This document shows, in pieces, positions 8,857-17,052 of a stretch of DNA of 64,000 nt. The notes beneath the pieces are model-generated. The model ran no database searches. It saw only the letters and a program-made list of their open reading frames with translations, and was not told the DNA's origin. Source of the DNA: Kitasatospora cinereorecta (GTDB lineage: Bacteria > Actinomycetota > Actinomycetes > Streptomycetales > Streptomycetaceae); contig NZ_JAMZDX010000004.1 of NCBI RefSeq assembly GCF_024172095.1, forward strand, positions 868,001 to 932,000, given 5' to 3'. The position numbers were made by a program, and so were the translations under genes. Every line of letters starts with the position of its first letter. Position 1 is the first letter of the stretch.

Positions 8857-10092
8857 TCAGGCGCCAAGGCCGGCGGGGGTGTTGGCAAGGGTGTCGTCGA
8901 GCCAGTCGTAGATGCGGGCGAGGGCGAGGCGCATGGCGCCGGGGTGGCAGTGGGCTCCGGCGCCCTCCTCGGCGGTGAACACCATGAGGGTCCTGGGGCA
9001 GGTGAGGTGCTCGTAGAGCTGCTCGGGCTGGCCCTTGAAGAACTCGTCCTCGGCGGCGTCGCAGACGAGGGTGGGGCACTGGATCCGCTCGGCGATGCCG
9101 TCGGCGAGGCTGTAGTCGAGGTAGGAGGCGTTGAACGCCCGCGGGGTGTCGACGCCCATGACGTACATGCCGTGGTTGATCGCCCAGCGCGCGGTCGCGT
9201 CGGTGGTCATGATCCGCTCGAGGGCGGCGTCGAGTTCGGGGGCGCTGTCGGCGCGCAGCAGCCGTTCGGCGTCGGCGCGGTCGCCGGGGATGTTGCGGAC
9301 GGAGATCTGCCCGAGGTCGTAGACGCCGTCGACGGCGATCAGCGCGGCCAGGCGGTGCTCGAAGGCGGCCGCTCGCGGCGCGAGGATGCCGCCCATGCTG
9401 GAACCGAGCAGCGCGATCCGGCTGTTGTCGACCTCCGGGAGGGTCTCGGCGAAGTCGATCACCGGGGTGATGACGTTCTCCCAGTCCGGGCGGAAGACCA
9501 GGCCCTGGTGGTGCCGGGGTCCGGGCTGCCCGGGGCCGTCGAAGGTCAGGACCGTGTAGCCGCGCTCCACGGCGGCCATGGCGCCGCTGAAGTGGAGTTC
9601 CTCGGCGGTGCCGTCGAAACCGGCCTGCATGATCAGGGTCGGCCGCGGCGTACCGCCGGTGTCGGCCCGGTAGAGGTAGCCCGGCAGGGTCGTGCCCTCG
9701 TAGGGGATGCTCACCGGCTCGATCCGCGGGGTGAACAGCGCCGCGGCGGCCCGGAAGCAGGCGACGCTGCGGTCGTACGCGTGGTCGTGGCGGGGGTCGC
9801 AGGGGTGGCCGTGCAGGAAGAACTCGGCCGACCGGTAGTAGTTCGACGCCCGCAGGAACCCGTCCCGGGCGCTGACCTCGTGGCCGGCCTCCAGCGCCTT
9901 CTGCGCCTCGTCGGCCACGCGGTCGGCGGTGGCCGTCCACTCGGCGTACCAGCTCTCGTAGTCGCCCTCGACGATGCGCTCGCCGGTGGCGACGACCTCG
10001 CCGAAGTCGGCTCCGCCGTAGGCGATGTGGCTCATCGAGCGCAGGGTCTCGTACCAGAACTGGGGGTTGTTCGGGAACAGCAGCTGCTTCAT
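8857..10092 (-). CDS. Alpha/beta hydrolase, FrsA/dihydropseudooxynicotine-hydrolase-like
   Basis: 411 residues. A helical N-terminal region of ~130 residues (PNNPQFWYETLRS, GDYESWYAEW, SARDGFLRASNYYRSAEFFLHG) precedes an alpha/beta-hydrolase domain with oxyanion region IMQAGFDGT, nucleophile elbow GSSMGG, acid CDAAEDEFF and His near GAHCHPGAM. This arrangement is typical of the C-C or ester hydrolases related to 2,6-dihydropseudooxynicotine hydrolase. ATG 10092 has AAGGAG 8 bases upstream. Divergent from a TetR gene; a perfect 24-bp palindrome sits 20 bp before the start, so it is very likely repressed by that TetR. Confidence 0.85.
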   Translation of the reverse strand: MKQLLFPNNPQFWYETLRSMSHIAYGGADFGEVVATGERIVEGDYESWYAEWTATADRVADEAQKALEAGHEVSARDGFLRASNYYRSAEFFLHGHPCDPRHDHAYDRSVACFRAAAALFTPRIEPVSIPYEGTTLPGYLYRADTGGTPRPTLIMQAGFDGTAEELHFSGAMAAVERGYTVLTFDGPGQPGPRHHQGLVFRPDWENVITPVIDFAETLPEVDNSRIALLGSSMGGILAPRAAAFEHRLAALIAVDGVYDLGQISVRNIPGDRADAERLLRADSAPELDAALERIMTTDATARWAINHGMYVMGVDTPRAFNASYLDYSLADGIAERIQCPTLVCDAAEDEFFKGQPEQLYEHLTCPRTLMVFTAEEGAGAHCHPGAMRLALARIYDWLDDTLANTPAGLGA

Positions 10093-10110
10093 GTCGCACT
10101 CTCCTTCGCC

Positions 10111-10134
10111 CGCAAGCACAGATCTGTGCTTGCG
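10111..10134. promoter_or_regulatory. TetR operator, perfect 24-bp palindrome
   Basis: CGCAAGCACAGA followed by its exact reverse complement, with no spacer. It lies just upstream of the hydrolase start and about 60 bp from the TetR start. A second, related site lies at 10163-10182. Confidence 0.75.
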
Positions 10135-10162
10135 GCACGACTGTAGACCCTCCGGGCGCCCT

Positions 10163-10182
10163 TAAGCAAACATCTGTGCTTA
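10163..10182. promoter_or_regulatory. Second TetR operator, imperfect copy
   Basis: TAAGCAAACA/TCTGTGCTTA matches the core of the upstream palindrome (AAGCACAGA/TCTGTGCTT) with two mismatches in one arm. It ends 10 bp before the regulator start, a good position for autorepression. Confidence 0.65.
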
Positions 10183-10192
10183 CGATGGAGGG

Positions 10193-10789
10193 GTGACTTC
10201 GAAACAACCGACCGCACGCATCCGCAAGAGCCCCGAACAGGTCCGCTCCGCCGTCCACCAAGCGGTCATCGACCTGCTCTCCGCCCCCGACGGCGCGGAA
10301 CTCACCATCCCCGCCATCGCCCAGCACGCCGGGGTCAACCACACCAGCATCTACCGGCGTTGGGGCAGCCGCGAGGCACTCCTCGCCGACGTCGTCACCA
10401 CCCGCCTCGAACGGGATTCGCCCCTCGCCGACACCGGCACCCTGCGCGGGGACCTCACCGCCTGGGCCGAAGCCGGAGTCGCGAGCATCCGCACGCCCGA
10501 AGGCCGCCTGCTGGTACGGGCCGTCGCCCTCTCCATGCCCAGCAGCGCCGACATGCAGACCGAACGCGCCCAGCACTTCCGGCGCCGGCTCCACTCCATC
10601 GAACGCATCCGCGAGCGCGCCACCGCCCGCGGCGAGCACCCCCCGCCCCTGGAGCAGATCCTCGACCAACTCATCGCACCGCTCTACCTGCGGGCCATCT
10701 TCGGCATCGACCCGCCCGCCACCGGCTACCCGGAACTCCTCGTCGACCGACTGCTCACCTCCACCGGAGCGCCCGGCACCGCCCGGTAG
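10193..10789 (+). CDS. TetR-family regulator of the divergent hydrolase
   Basis: 198 residues. N-terminal helix-turn-helix (LTIPAIAQHAGVNHTSIYRRWGSREALLADVV) and helical C-terminal domain resembling TetR_C proteins. The GTG at 10193 abuts GGAGGG, so spacing is too short for normal initiation; leaderless translation is possible. Two operators lie in the divergent spacer. It probably controls itself and the hydrolase in response to that enzyme's substrate (inference). Confidence 0.88.
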   Translation: MTSKQPTARIRKSPEQVRSAVHQAVIDLLSAPDGAELTIPAIAQHAGVNHTSIYRRWGSREALLADVVTTRLERDSPLADTGTLRGDLTAWAEAGVASIRTPEGRLLVRAVALSMPSSADMQTERAQHFRRRLHSIERIRERATARGEHPPPLEQILDQLIAPLYLRAIFGIDPPATGYPELLVDRLLTSTGAPGTAR

Positions 10790-10843
10790 TCGCCCGTCGG
10801 ACGCGCCGTAGCATCACGGCCAGGACGATGCGCGACATGAGGG

Positions 10844-11848
10844 GTGGCGGACGTGCTCTGGTGGCCGGTGGATCCGATACGGATTCAGGTGACCGGGCGC
10901 AGTGCCCGGTTCTCCCAGCTGGTCGTGGAATTGGCGTGGAACCCGGGTGCCGGAGAGGCCGACTCGTATGCGGCGGACATGCTGACGGACGGCATGGCGA
11001 CGACGATGCAACTCTCGGCACCGGTGGGGTCGGTGGTCCTGGTGGCCCCCGGGGCCGGCGGCCACCCGGGGGTGCAGCCGGCCGTGGACGCGGTCCGGGC
11101 GATGTGGCCGGCGGCCGCGCTCCGGGTGGTCGACGAGACGGTGGCCGCCCTGGTCGGGGCGTGCCCGGAGAGGGAACCGGCCGCATGCGTCGTGGTGCAC
11201 CTGGATGCCGTACGCACCTCGGTCGCGGTCCTCGCCGGGCGTGAGGTCGTCGCCCGCGGCACGGTGGTCGGCGGGGCGCGGGGGCTGGCCGATGCGGTGG
11301 CCGGTCACCTGCGGGCCGAGCACCGGCTCGACGTCGGCCAGGAGCAGTGCTGGGCGGCCGCCGTCCACGATGGCGCGTTCGGCCCCTCGCCGACGGTGCG
11401 CAACCCCGGGCCCGTCTACGGTTCGGTGATCACCGCCGACGGCGCCCGCCCCGGCGAGCCCGGCAAGGTCTCGCTGTCAGCGGCCGAACTGCGCGCCGTC
11501 CTGGCCCCCGCCCACCGGACGGTGGCGGACCTGGTCGGGCAGTTGCTGCGGGACACAGCGCCGGAGACCGCCCAGGCCGCGGCCAACGGCGGACTGCTGC
11601 TGACCGGCCCTCACCCGCCCGGCGTGGACCACCATCTGTCGGAGCTCACCGGGCTCCCCGCCCGCCACGCGGTCGAGCCGAAGCTCGGGTTCGACCAACC
11701 CCGGGTCCTCCGCGACGGCGTGACCCGCCTGCTCGCCGAGACACCCCCCGCCCCCGACCTCGCCCAGTTCCCCGCCAGGACCCTCCCGGACATCACCTGG
11801 CTCACCGAGCTCATGGAGCGGCGCGCCAACCCGCCCGGTCGGCCCTGA
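10844..11848 (+). CDS. Divergent MreB/actin-like protein lacking the first phosphate loop
   Basis: 334 residues, the length of MreB. The second half shows the actin-fold layout: DETVAALVGA, ACVVVHLDAVRTSVAVLAGREVVARG (phosphate-2-like strand-turn), and LLLTGPHPPGVDHHLSELTGLPARHAVEP, matching MreB's LLTGGGAxLxGLDxLLxxETGLPVxxAxxP but with GGG replaced. The N-terminus (DPIRIQVTGRSARFSQLV) has no DxGT motif for nucleotide binding. Actinomycetes carry several MreB paralogs in sporulation or cell-wall synthesis; this looks like a degenerate, probably non-ATPase one. Start GTG 10844 is uncertain because the GGGG before it is too close. Confidence 0.65.
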   Translation: MADVLWWPVDPIRIQVTGRSARFSQLVVELAWNPGAGEADSYAADMLTDGMATTMQLSAPVGSVVLVAPGAGGHPGVQPAVDAVRAMWPAAALRVVDETVAALVGACPEREPAACVVVHLDAVRTSVAVLAGREVVARGTVVGGARGLADAVAGHLRAEHRLDVGQEQCWAAAVHDGAFGPSPTVRNPGPVYGSVITADGARPGEPGKVSLSAAELRAVLAPAHRTVADLVGQLLRDTAPETAQAAANGGLLLTGPHPPGVDHHLSELTGLPARHAVEPKLGFDQPRVLRDGVTRLLAETPPAPDLAQFPARTLPDITWLTELMERRANPPGRP

Positions 11849-11894
11849 AGGATTCACAAGTACCGTGCTATGAAGCGAGTTTGACGCACATCTC

Positions 11895-12290
11895 TCAGCC
11901 GCTGCTGTTGACCGTGAGCGTCATGCGGCAGCTGACGGCCCGGTAGTTGTGCGGCGCGTCCGCCTTCAGTGGGACCGCCGCCTGCACGATGTAGATGCCC
12001 GGGTCCCGGGGGACGGAGATCGGGCTGCCCAGGGTCACGTCGGTCGTCACCGGAGCCGCCTGCCCGCCGCTGACCGTGACCGAAGCCGTCGGCGAGAAGT
12101 AGCCCTTCTCGTCGGTCGCGGCGCTCAAGGTCACTTCGTAGGCCGTCACCACGCCCGTGACCGTCGGCCGTGCGGACAGGCTGCACGAGGCATCGCTGTC
12201 GCCGACGGTCGGCCCGCCGCTGCCGCAGGCGGCAGCCAGGCCACCCGCGAGCAGCAGCGCGGCCGCCCGCCAGGCCGTACGTATCCGCAT
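11895..12290 (-). CDS. Putative small lipoprotein
   Basis: 131 residues with a lipoprotein signal: basic start, hydrophobic run, lipobox LAAAC at about residue 20. The mature part is Thr/Val-rich beta-like (GVVTAYEVTLSAA, ASVTVSGG, GIYIVQAAVPL) with two further cysteines (DASCSLS, AVSCRMT) that could form a disulfide. No family recognised. ATG 12290 lacks a strong ribosome site; an in-frame start at 12326 is possible. Confidence 0.65.
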   Translation of the reverse strand: MRIRTAWRAAALLLAGGLAAACGSGGPTVGDSDASCSLSARPTVTGVVTAYEVTLSAATDEKGYFSPTASVTVSGGQAAPVTTDVTLGSPISVPRDPGIYIVQAAVPLKADAPHNYRAVSCRMTLTVNSSG

Positions 12291-12679
12291 GTCACGAGTG
12301 GTCAGGCATCCCCCGGAAAGCACCATTGCCCGAACCTACCGAAGCCCGTCAGCGGCGTCCAGGGTCCGCTGCGCAGCCGGATCGAGGCCCGAGGGAGCAA
12401 GCAACGGTCAAGCGTGCCGCGATGTTGCCGGGCGGCGGGGTGGCCCCTGGAGGCGGCGAACACGCCGAACACACCGGAGACTTGCCGGCCCGGGAAGCCG
12501 GAGCCCTGACCCAATTCACAGCGACCGACGCGCCCTCCCCGCCCTGGTCGCGGTCGGTCCGGGCGCCGCGCAGTGCGAGTGGCCCCGCGCCTCACTTCGC
12601 ACCTGCTGGCGCTGTCCACGAGAACGGGTTCTTGTCCACTCACAGGGCTTCCTTGAAATCGATCATCTAGGCTGGCGCG
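12291..12679. other. Intergenic, no supported gene
   Basis: About 390 bp between the divergent lipoprotein and methyltransferase genes. Open frames here have poor composition (Arg/Pro-rich) and no ribosome sites. The final 80 bp before 12680 are less G+C-rich and probably contain the methyltransferase promoter. Confidence 0.5.
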
Positions 12680-13528
12680 GTGACTGATGAGCAGGAGCGG
12701 GTGCAGCCGTCGGGAGTGTGGGCCACGGCGGTGGGGGTGGCCCGGGTGCGGGCGCTGGAGACCGAGCGGGTGAACGCGCTGTTCCGCGACCCACTGGCAG
12801 CGGCCTTCGCCACCGCCGGCGGCCTGTGGCCCTCCTCGCCGCCGCCCGACGACGAGGCCGCGCGCCGCCGCCGACTCGCGGTGTCGTACTCCATCGTCAT
12901 CAGGACCAAGTTCCTCGACGACCTGTTGGAGCAGGCCACTGCGGCCGGGGTCCGGCAGGTCGTGCTGCTCGGCGCCGGTATGGACAGCCGGGCCTTCCGG
13001 ATGGACTGGCCCGAGGGCACCCGGCTGTTCGAGGTCGACACCGCCGCGCCACTGGACTTCAAGGCGTCGGTGCTGCACCAGGAGCGGGCCGTCGCACGCT
13101 GCGAGCGGATCACCGTCGCGGTGGACCTGCGCGAGGACTGGCCGGCCGCGCTGGCCGCCGCCGGGCACGACCCGGCCGTTCCGACCGTGTGGATCGCCGA
13201 AGGCCTGCTGATCTATCTGCCCGAGGACGCGGTGGAGTTGCTGCTTGCCCGGATCGGCGCGCAGTCGGCGGCAGGCAGTCGGATGGGGCTGACATTGGGC
13301 TCGCGCGGCGTGATCGAGCGCTTCGGCGCGGACGCCGTGCCGGGATCGGCGGCGTCCCTGTGGGTCTCGGAGATGCCCGACGACCCGGTGGACTGGCTGG
13401 CCGGGCACGGCTGGGAGGCCACCGGCCATACCCTGCGCGAGTGCGGTGCGGCCTACGGGCGCCCGATCAGCGCCCCGCCGCAGCGCGAGGAGCGGCCCGG
13501 CGGACTGATCTCGGCAATCCGCCGGTAG
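12680..13528 (+). CDS. Class I SAM-dependent methyltransferase (TIGR00027/LCM-like)
   Basis: 282 residues. The arrangement matches the actinobacterial leucine-carboxyl-methyltransferase-like family: early SVWATA-like segment (PSGVWATAVGVARVRALE), R(T/D)KFLDDLL, the SAM motif QVVLLGAGMDSRAFRM, FEVDTAAPLDFK, VPTVWIAEGLLIYLP. These enzymes are usually assigned to O-methylation of small metabolites or polyketides, but the substrate cannot be predicted. GTG 12680 is the first codon of the conserved region. Confidence 0.88.
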   Translation: MTDEQERVQPSGVWATAVGVARVRALETERVNALFRDPLAAAFATAGGLWPSSPPPDDEAARRRRLAVSYSIVIRTKFLDDLLEQATAAGVRQVVLLGAGMDSRAFRMDWPEGTRLFEVDTAAPLDFKASVLHQERAVARCERITVAVDLREDWPAALAAAGHDPAVPTVWIAEGLLIYLPEDAVELLLARIGAQSAAGSRMGLTLGSRGVIERFGADAVPGSAASLWVSEMPDDPVDWLAGHGWEATGHTLRECGAAYGRPISAPPQREERPGGLISAIRR

Positions 13529-13647
13529 AGCGCCTCCCGGCGCCGATGCGGTCGACGATGCGCATCCCCTGACCGTGCGGCCGCACCAGCTCGGCGGCCT
13601 GCCCGAAACAGCGTCCGACGGGACGGGAAGGGGCCTATGCTCGGCCG

Positions 13648-14214
13648 GTGAACAAGATCACGACACGGCTGACGGCAGCCGCCACGCCGACCGCGCCCGC
13701 GCTCGTCCTTCGCCCCTGGACGGAGGCGGACGCGATCCACCTCGTCGACCTGTACCAGGACGCCGCCCTGCGCCGCTGGACCAGCGCGGGCATCGACGAC
13801 CTGGCCGGCGCCGAACAGTGGGTCCTGACCCAGCAGCGCGGATGGGAGGCCGGCGACCGCCGTTCGTTCGCCGTCCTGGAATCCCCGGACGGCCGGACGG
13901 AGGGCCGCCTGGTGGGGCACGTGGTCGTCAAGGGCGTCCTTCCCGGGTCGGAGTCGGCGGAGGTCGGCTACTGGACCGCGGCGTACGCCCGGGGACATGG
14001 CGTCGCCCCCCGCGCGCTGGAGGCGACGGCCGACTGGGCCTTCGGTACCTTCGCCGACGCCGGGCTGCTCCACCTCGAACTCCTGCACCAGGTCGACAAC
14101 ACCGCGTCCTGCCGCGTCGCCGACAAATGCCGCTTCCCCCTTGCCTCGACGCTTCCTGCGGCACCCCCGGACTTCCCGCACGACGGCCACCTCCACATCC
14201 GCACCCACCGCTGA
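13648..14214 (+). CDS. GNAT-family N-acetyltransferase (RimJ/RimL-like)
   Basis: 188 residues. Starts with LVLRPWTEADA, has GHVVVKGVLP, the acetyl-CoA-binding region EVGYWTAAYARGHGVAPRALEATADWAF and LELLHQVDNTASCRVADKCRF, all in RimJ/RimL-type order. The usual Q/RxxGxG/A loop appears as ARGHGVA. Start GTG at 13648. Likely modifies an amine on a small molecule or protein N-terminus; target unknown. Confidence 0.85.
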   Translation: MNKITTRLTAAATPTAPALVLRPWTEADAIHLVDLYQDAALRRWTSAGIDDLAGAEQWVLTQQRGWEAGDRRSFAVLESPDGRTEGRLVGHVVVKGVLPGSESAEVGYWTAAYARGHGVAPRALEATADWAFGTFADAGLLHLELLHQVDNTASCRVADKCRFPLASTLPAAPPDFPHDGHLHIRTHR

Positions 14215-14282
14215 CCCCCTACGGCCCCCAGGCGACCGCGGGCCGCCGCGGGGCCCCGCCCAAGGACGGCGCGCGCACCGCG

Positions 14283-14564
14283 TCAGCGCCTGCGCAGCCT
14301 CGCGGTGCCCGCGCAGAACGCCGCCGCACCGGCGCCGAACCAGCAGATCTCGAACGCCACTCGGGCCGCTCCGTGCAGGGGGTGGTCCGCCGTGGGCGCC
14401 GCGAACTGCCCCCACAGCACGGCGAGTCCGGCCACGGCCGCCACCGCACCGATCAGCCGGACGGGGCGCCGGCCGGGCCGGCGCCACGCCCACCGAGCGG
14501 CCGCCGCGTAGACGGCCAGTTCCGCGCCGAACGCCAGCACATCGACCACCGTCAGCCCGCTCAC
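14283..14564 (-). CDS. YrdB-like (DUF2568) small membrane protein
   Basis: 93 residues, about four short hydrophobic segments. Segments FGAELAVYAAAARWAW, VAGLAVLWGQFAAPTADHPL and RVAFEICWFGAGAAAF fit DUF2568. GTG start overlaps the stop of the upstream DUF4267 gene (GTGA), so the pair is translationally coupled. Together they are divergent from a MarR gene and are probable MarR targets. Confidence 0.75.
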   Translation of the reverse strand: MSGLTVVDVLAFGAELAVYAAAARWAWRRPGRRPVRLIGAVAAVAGLAVLWGQFAAPTADHPLHGAARVAFEICWFGAGAAAFCAGTARLRRR

Positions 14565-14911
14565 CGGGCCACCCACCAGGCCGAGACCAGGTGCAGCACC
14601 GCGAACGCACCGGCCCCGAACCCCATGCCGAGGTTCCGCTGCCGGAAGCCGATCGCCGAGTCCCCGACCTGGGCCACGCCGGACACGAGAAGCATCGGCC
14701 AGGCCACCGCCGCGCTGCCGACCGCCGTTGCCACCGCCGTCGCCAGTCCCAGGGGCACCGCTCGCGCCGCGTACGCCCTGGCGTACACGTGCGCCCCGAG
14801 CGTGACCGGTTCGCCCGCGGGCAGGCCGAGGCCCGGACGCCACACCCCCGCCACGCTCGATCCCGCACTCACCAGTGCGGCCAGGGCGTTGACTGCCGAG
14901 AGAACATCCAT
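14561..14911 (-). CDS. DUF4267 small membrane protein
   Basis: 116 residues, four membrane helices, with the DUF4267 features RPGLGLP near the N-terminus, YARAYAARAVPLGL and QVGDSAIGFRQRNLGMG. Function of the family unknown. ATG 14911 follows a strong GGGGGAGA site. First gene of a two-gene operon with the DUF2568 protein, divergent from the MarR gene at 14971. Confidence 0.82.
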   Translation of the reverse strand: MDVLSAVNALAALVSAGSSVAGVWRPGLGLPAGEPVTLGAHVYARAYAARAVPLGLATAVATAVGSAAVAWPMLLVSGVAQVGDSAIGFRQRNLGMGFGAGAFAVLHLVSAWWVAR

Positions 14912-14950
14912 CCCATCTCCCCCTAAATCATTCGAGCTGTGAACGATATT

Positions 14951-14967
14951 GAGAAGGTATCATTCTC
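14951..14967. promoter_or_regulatory. Candidate MarR operator, imperfect inverted repeat
   Basis: GAGAAGGTATCATTCTC: arms GAGAA/TTCTC with an AT-rich centre, in the 59-bp spacer between MarR and the DUF4267 operon and ending 3 bp before the MarR ATG. MarR sites are typically imperfect repeats of this size. Confidence 0.4.
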
Positions 14968-14970
14968 GTC

Positions 14971-15417
14971 ATGAGCGATGTCAAGGGAGCGGCGGCGCTG
15001 CGCGCCACCGTCGTCTTCAACCTGGGCACCCTCGGCGCCCTGGCGTCCGACCGCTTCGCCGCGCGGGTCGAGGCGCTCGGACTCAAGCCCAAGCACGCCG
15101 GCCTGCTGGCCGCACTCGACGCCGGATCGGCCGCCTCCCAGCAGGAGTTGGCCACCCGCCTCGGCGTTGCCCCGAGCCTGATCGTGGCGCTCGCCGACCA
15201 GCTGCAGGAACTCGGCGCGGTCGAACGCGTCCGCGACCCGGAGGACCGCCGCCGCCAGGCCCTCACCCTGACCGCCGAGGGCCGACACCTGCTCACCCGC
15301 TGCGCGGAGGCCGCCGAGGCCACGGATGCCGAACTGACCGCCGGACTCACCGACGCCCAGCGCTCCGCTCTCACCACCGGCCTGCGCACCCTCGGCGCGC
15401 GGCACCTCCCGCACTGA
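14971..15417 (+). CDS. MarR-family regulator
   Basis: 148 residues with winged helix: QQELATRLGVAPSLIVALADQLQELGAVERVRDPEDRRRQALTLT in two blocks (recognition helix ~60-80, wing ~88-100). No ribosome site is visible before the ATG. Divergent from the small-membrane-protein operon, which it probably represses together with itself. Confidence 0.88.
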   Translation: MSDVKGAAALRATVVFNLGTLGALASDRFAARVEALGLKPKHAGLLAALDAGSAASQQELATRLGVAPSLIVALADQLQELGAVERVRDPEDRRRQALTLTAEGRHLLTRCAEAAEATDAELTAGLTDAQRSALTTGLRTLGARHLPH

Positions 15418-15768
15418 CCCCCGATCCGGAGCCCGGACGTCGAGCCGGCGGGAGCCCGCGCCCGGCAGGGCATCCGGGGCGGCGCCAGGCGGCCGGAACG
15501 GGGCCGGACGACAGCACCGCCGCCGCAGATCCGTTGCAGCCGGCCCGCACCGAATGCTCCCGGTCCCCGCCAGGGGCCGGTCCCGCCCCTCGGACGTCGC
15601 TGAAAGCGCGCAGCTCGGAGGCGGTCTCCGCGCGTTGACCGAGCGGTAACTGATCAGTCATCAGGACTTCGCACGAGCAGCCTTCCGGGCGCTCCGTCGC
15701 GGCTGATGTCATGTGCACACCTGCCCGGTTCCACCGAATGCCGGGCCGCCCCGATCACGGAGCTCCCC
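15418..15768. other. Intergenic, no supported gene
   Basis: About 350 bp. No credible gene on either strand. A 10-bp palindrome ACTGATCAGT lies at 15649-15658, about 110 bp before the secreted HNH-like gene, and could be a regulatory site. Confidence 0.4.
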
Positions 15769-16302
15769 ATGTCCTCCGCGCGACGTCTGTCCACCCCCCT
15801 CGCCGCCCTCGCCCTCACCGTCGGCGGCCTCGCCCTCGGCAGCGGGTCCGCCCACGCCGCCGGGTCCTGCAGCCAGGACTACCTGCCGCTTCCCGACTCG
15901 TCCTGCACCCCGGGCGCCACCAATCCGGACGTCACCCAGGACACCATCGGCTCCACGATCTGCGTCTCCGGCTGGACCGCGACCGTCCGCCCCTCGACCT
16001 CGTACACCAACGCGCTGAAGACCCGGCAGATCGCCGCCTACGGCTACGAGGACACCAGCCTGTCCGACTACGAGGAGGACCACCTCATACCGCTGGAGCT
16101 CGGCGGCGCCCCGAAGGACCCCGCCAACCTGTGGCCCGAGCCGCGGTACGACACGGGCGCGGGCGTGACCGCGTACTCCAAGGACACCGTGGAGAACCGC
16201 CTCAAGAAGGCCGTCTGCGTCGGCACCGTCCCGCTCGCCGACGCCCAGGACGCCATCGCCACCGACTGGACCACCGCCCTCCAGGCCGTCGGCCTCGCCT
16301 GA
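15769..16302 (+). CDS. Secreted HNH-fold protein, paralog of the one at 35.8-36.5 kb
   Basis: 177 residues. Sec signal peptide (basic start, hydrophobic run, cleavage after AHA, about residue 32). Mature protein: CSQDYLPLPDSSCTPGATNPDVTQ, TICVSGWT, RP, then the His-Asn-like core EEDHLIPLELGGAP-DPANLWPEPR, and a C-terminal CVGTVPLADAQDAIATDW. The DHLIPLELGG...NLWPE pattern is the compact HNH/ββα-metal arrangement seen in many actinobacterial exported proteins. Four cysteines probably form disulfides. GGAG lies 6 bases before the ATG. Activity untested; extracellular nuclease is inference. Confidence 0.75.
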   Translation: MSSARRLSTPLAALALTVGGLALGSGSAHAAGSCSQDYLPLPDSSCTPGATNPDVTQDTIGSTICVSGWTATVRPSTSYTNALKTRQIAAYGYEDTSLSDYEEDHLIPLELGGAPKDPANLWPEPRYDTGAGVTAYSKDTVENRLKKAVCVGTVPLADAQDAIATDWTTALQAVGLA

Positions 16303-16341
16303 CACCCTCACGAACGCGCCACCCCCGGACGCGCCACCCCC

Positions 16342-16370
16342 CGGAGGCCCCACCCCGAGCGGGGCCTCCG
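16342..16370. terminator. Bidirectional rho-independent-like hairpin
   Basis: Perfect 10-bp stem CGGAGGCCCC/GGGGCCTCCG with a 9-nt loop between the convergent HNH-like and COG4315 lipoprotein genes. No T-run, as is common in streptomycetes. Confidence 0.7.
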
Positions 16371-16389
16371 ACCCAACGCCCCCGGGGAC

Positions 16390-16932
16390 TCAGTCGTTGT
16401 CGATCTTGTTGCCGCTGGGGTTGAGGACGTACCAGCTGGCGCCGAACGCGGTCGAGCCCTCGCCGTTCGTGTCACCGGCCTTCTGGTCCCCGGAGTAGTA
16501 GTAGAGCGGGTGACCGTGGTAGGTGACCTCGACGCTGTGGTCGGCACGGGTGAGGGTGCCCAGATCGGCGGCGCTGACTCCGGCGCCCGCCTGCGGGGTA
16601 CCGGTCGTCGTCAGCGGCGGCCAGGCGGTGGCGCAGGCACCGTCGCAGGCGGACATCGTCGCGCTGTCCTTCTCGAAGAGGTACAGCGTGCGGCCCTGAC
16701 TGTCGGTGAGGATCATGCCGAGCTTCGAGCCGTTCACCGCGACCAGGGTCCCCGTCGCCGCGGCCTGGCCCGAGGACTGCGAGCCGGGCGCCGGGGAGGA
16801 CACGGCGGGCGGGGAGGAGGTGGCCGGCTCCGGGGCGGCCTTCGAGCCGCCGCTGCCGCCGCTGCCGCCGCAGGCCGCGGCTCCCAGCGCGAGGGCGGGC
16901 AGCAGCCCGGCTGCCCAGACGAGACGTCGCAT
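16390..16932 (-). CDS. COG4315-type secreted-repeat lipoprotein
   Basis: 180 residues. Lipoprotein signal with lipobox GAAAC, Gly/Ser/Pro-rich linker to about residue 60, then two tandem repeats of the bacterial 'secreted repeat' type: GMILTDSQGRTLYLFEKD...CDGACATAWPPL and VTYHGHPLYYYSGDQKAGDTNGEG...WYVLNPSG. Function unknown; family often lies beside haem or electron-transport genes. AAGGAG precedes ATG 16932. Co-directional with the DUF6529 membrane gene 120 bp upstream, a common pairing. Confidence 0.85.
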   Translation of the reverse strand: MRRLVWAAGLLPALALGAAACGGSGGSGGSKAAPEPATSSPPAVSSPAPGSQSSGQAAATGTLVAVNGSKLGMILTDSQGRTLYLFEKDSATMSACDGACATAWPPLTTTGTPQAGAGVSAADLGTLTRADHSVEVTYHGHPLYYYSGDQKAGDTNGEGSTAFGASWYVLNPSGNKIDND

Positions 16933-17052
16933 GGTCGACGCTCCTTCCGGCGGGCCACCGGCCGCGATAGGCGGCCTGGCGAGCGGCCCACCCCCCAGTA
17001 CGGGGCGCAGGCCGCGACCGTTCATCCGCGCACACGGAAAATTGCTGCGGTC

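Noticed and set aside
15649..15658. ACTGATCAGT as a specific operator
   Set aside because: A 10-bp palindrome without a neighbouring regulator is weak evidence; kept only as a remark.
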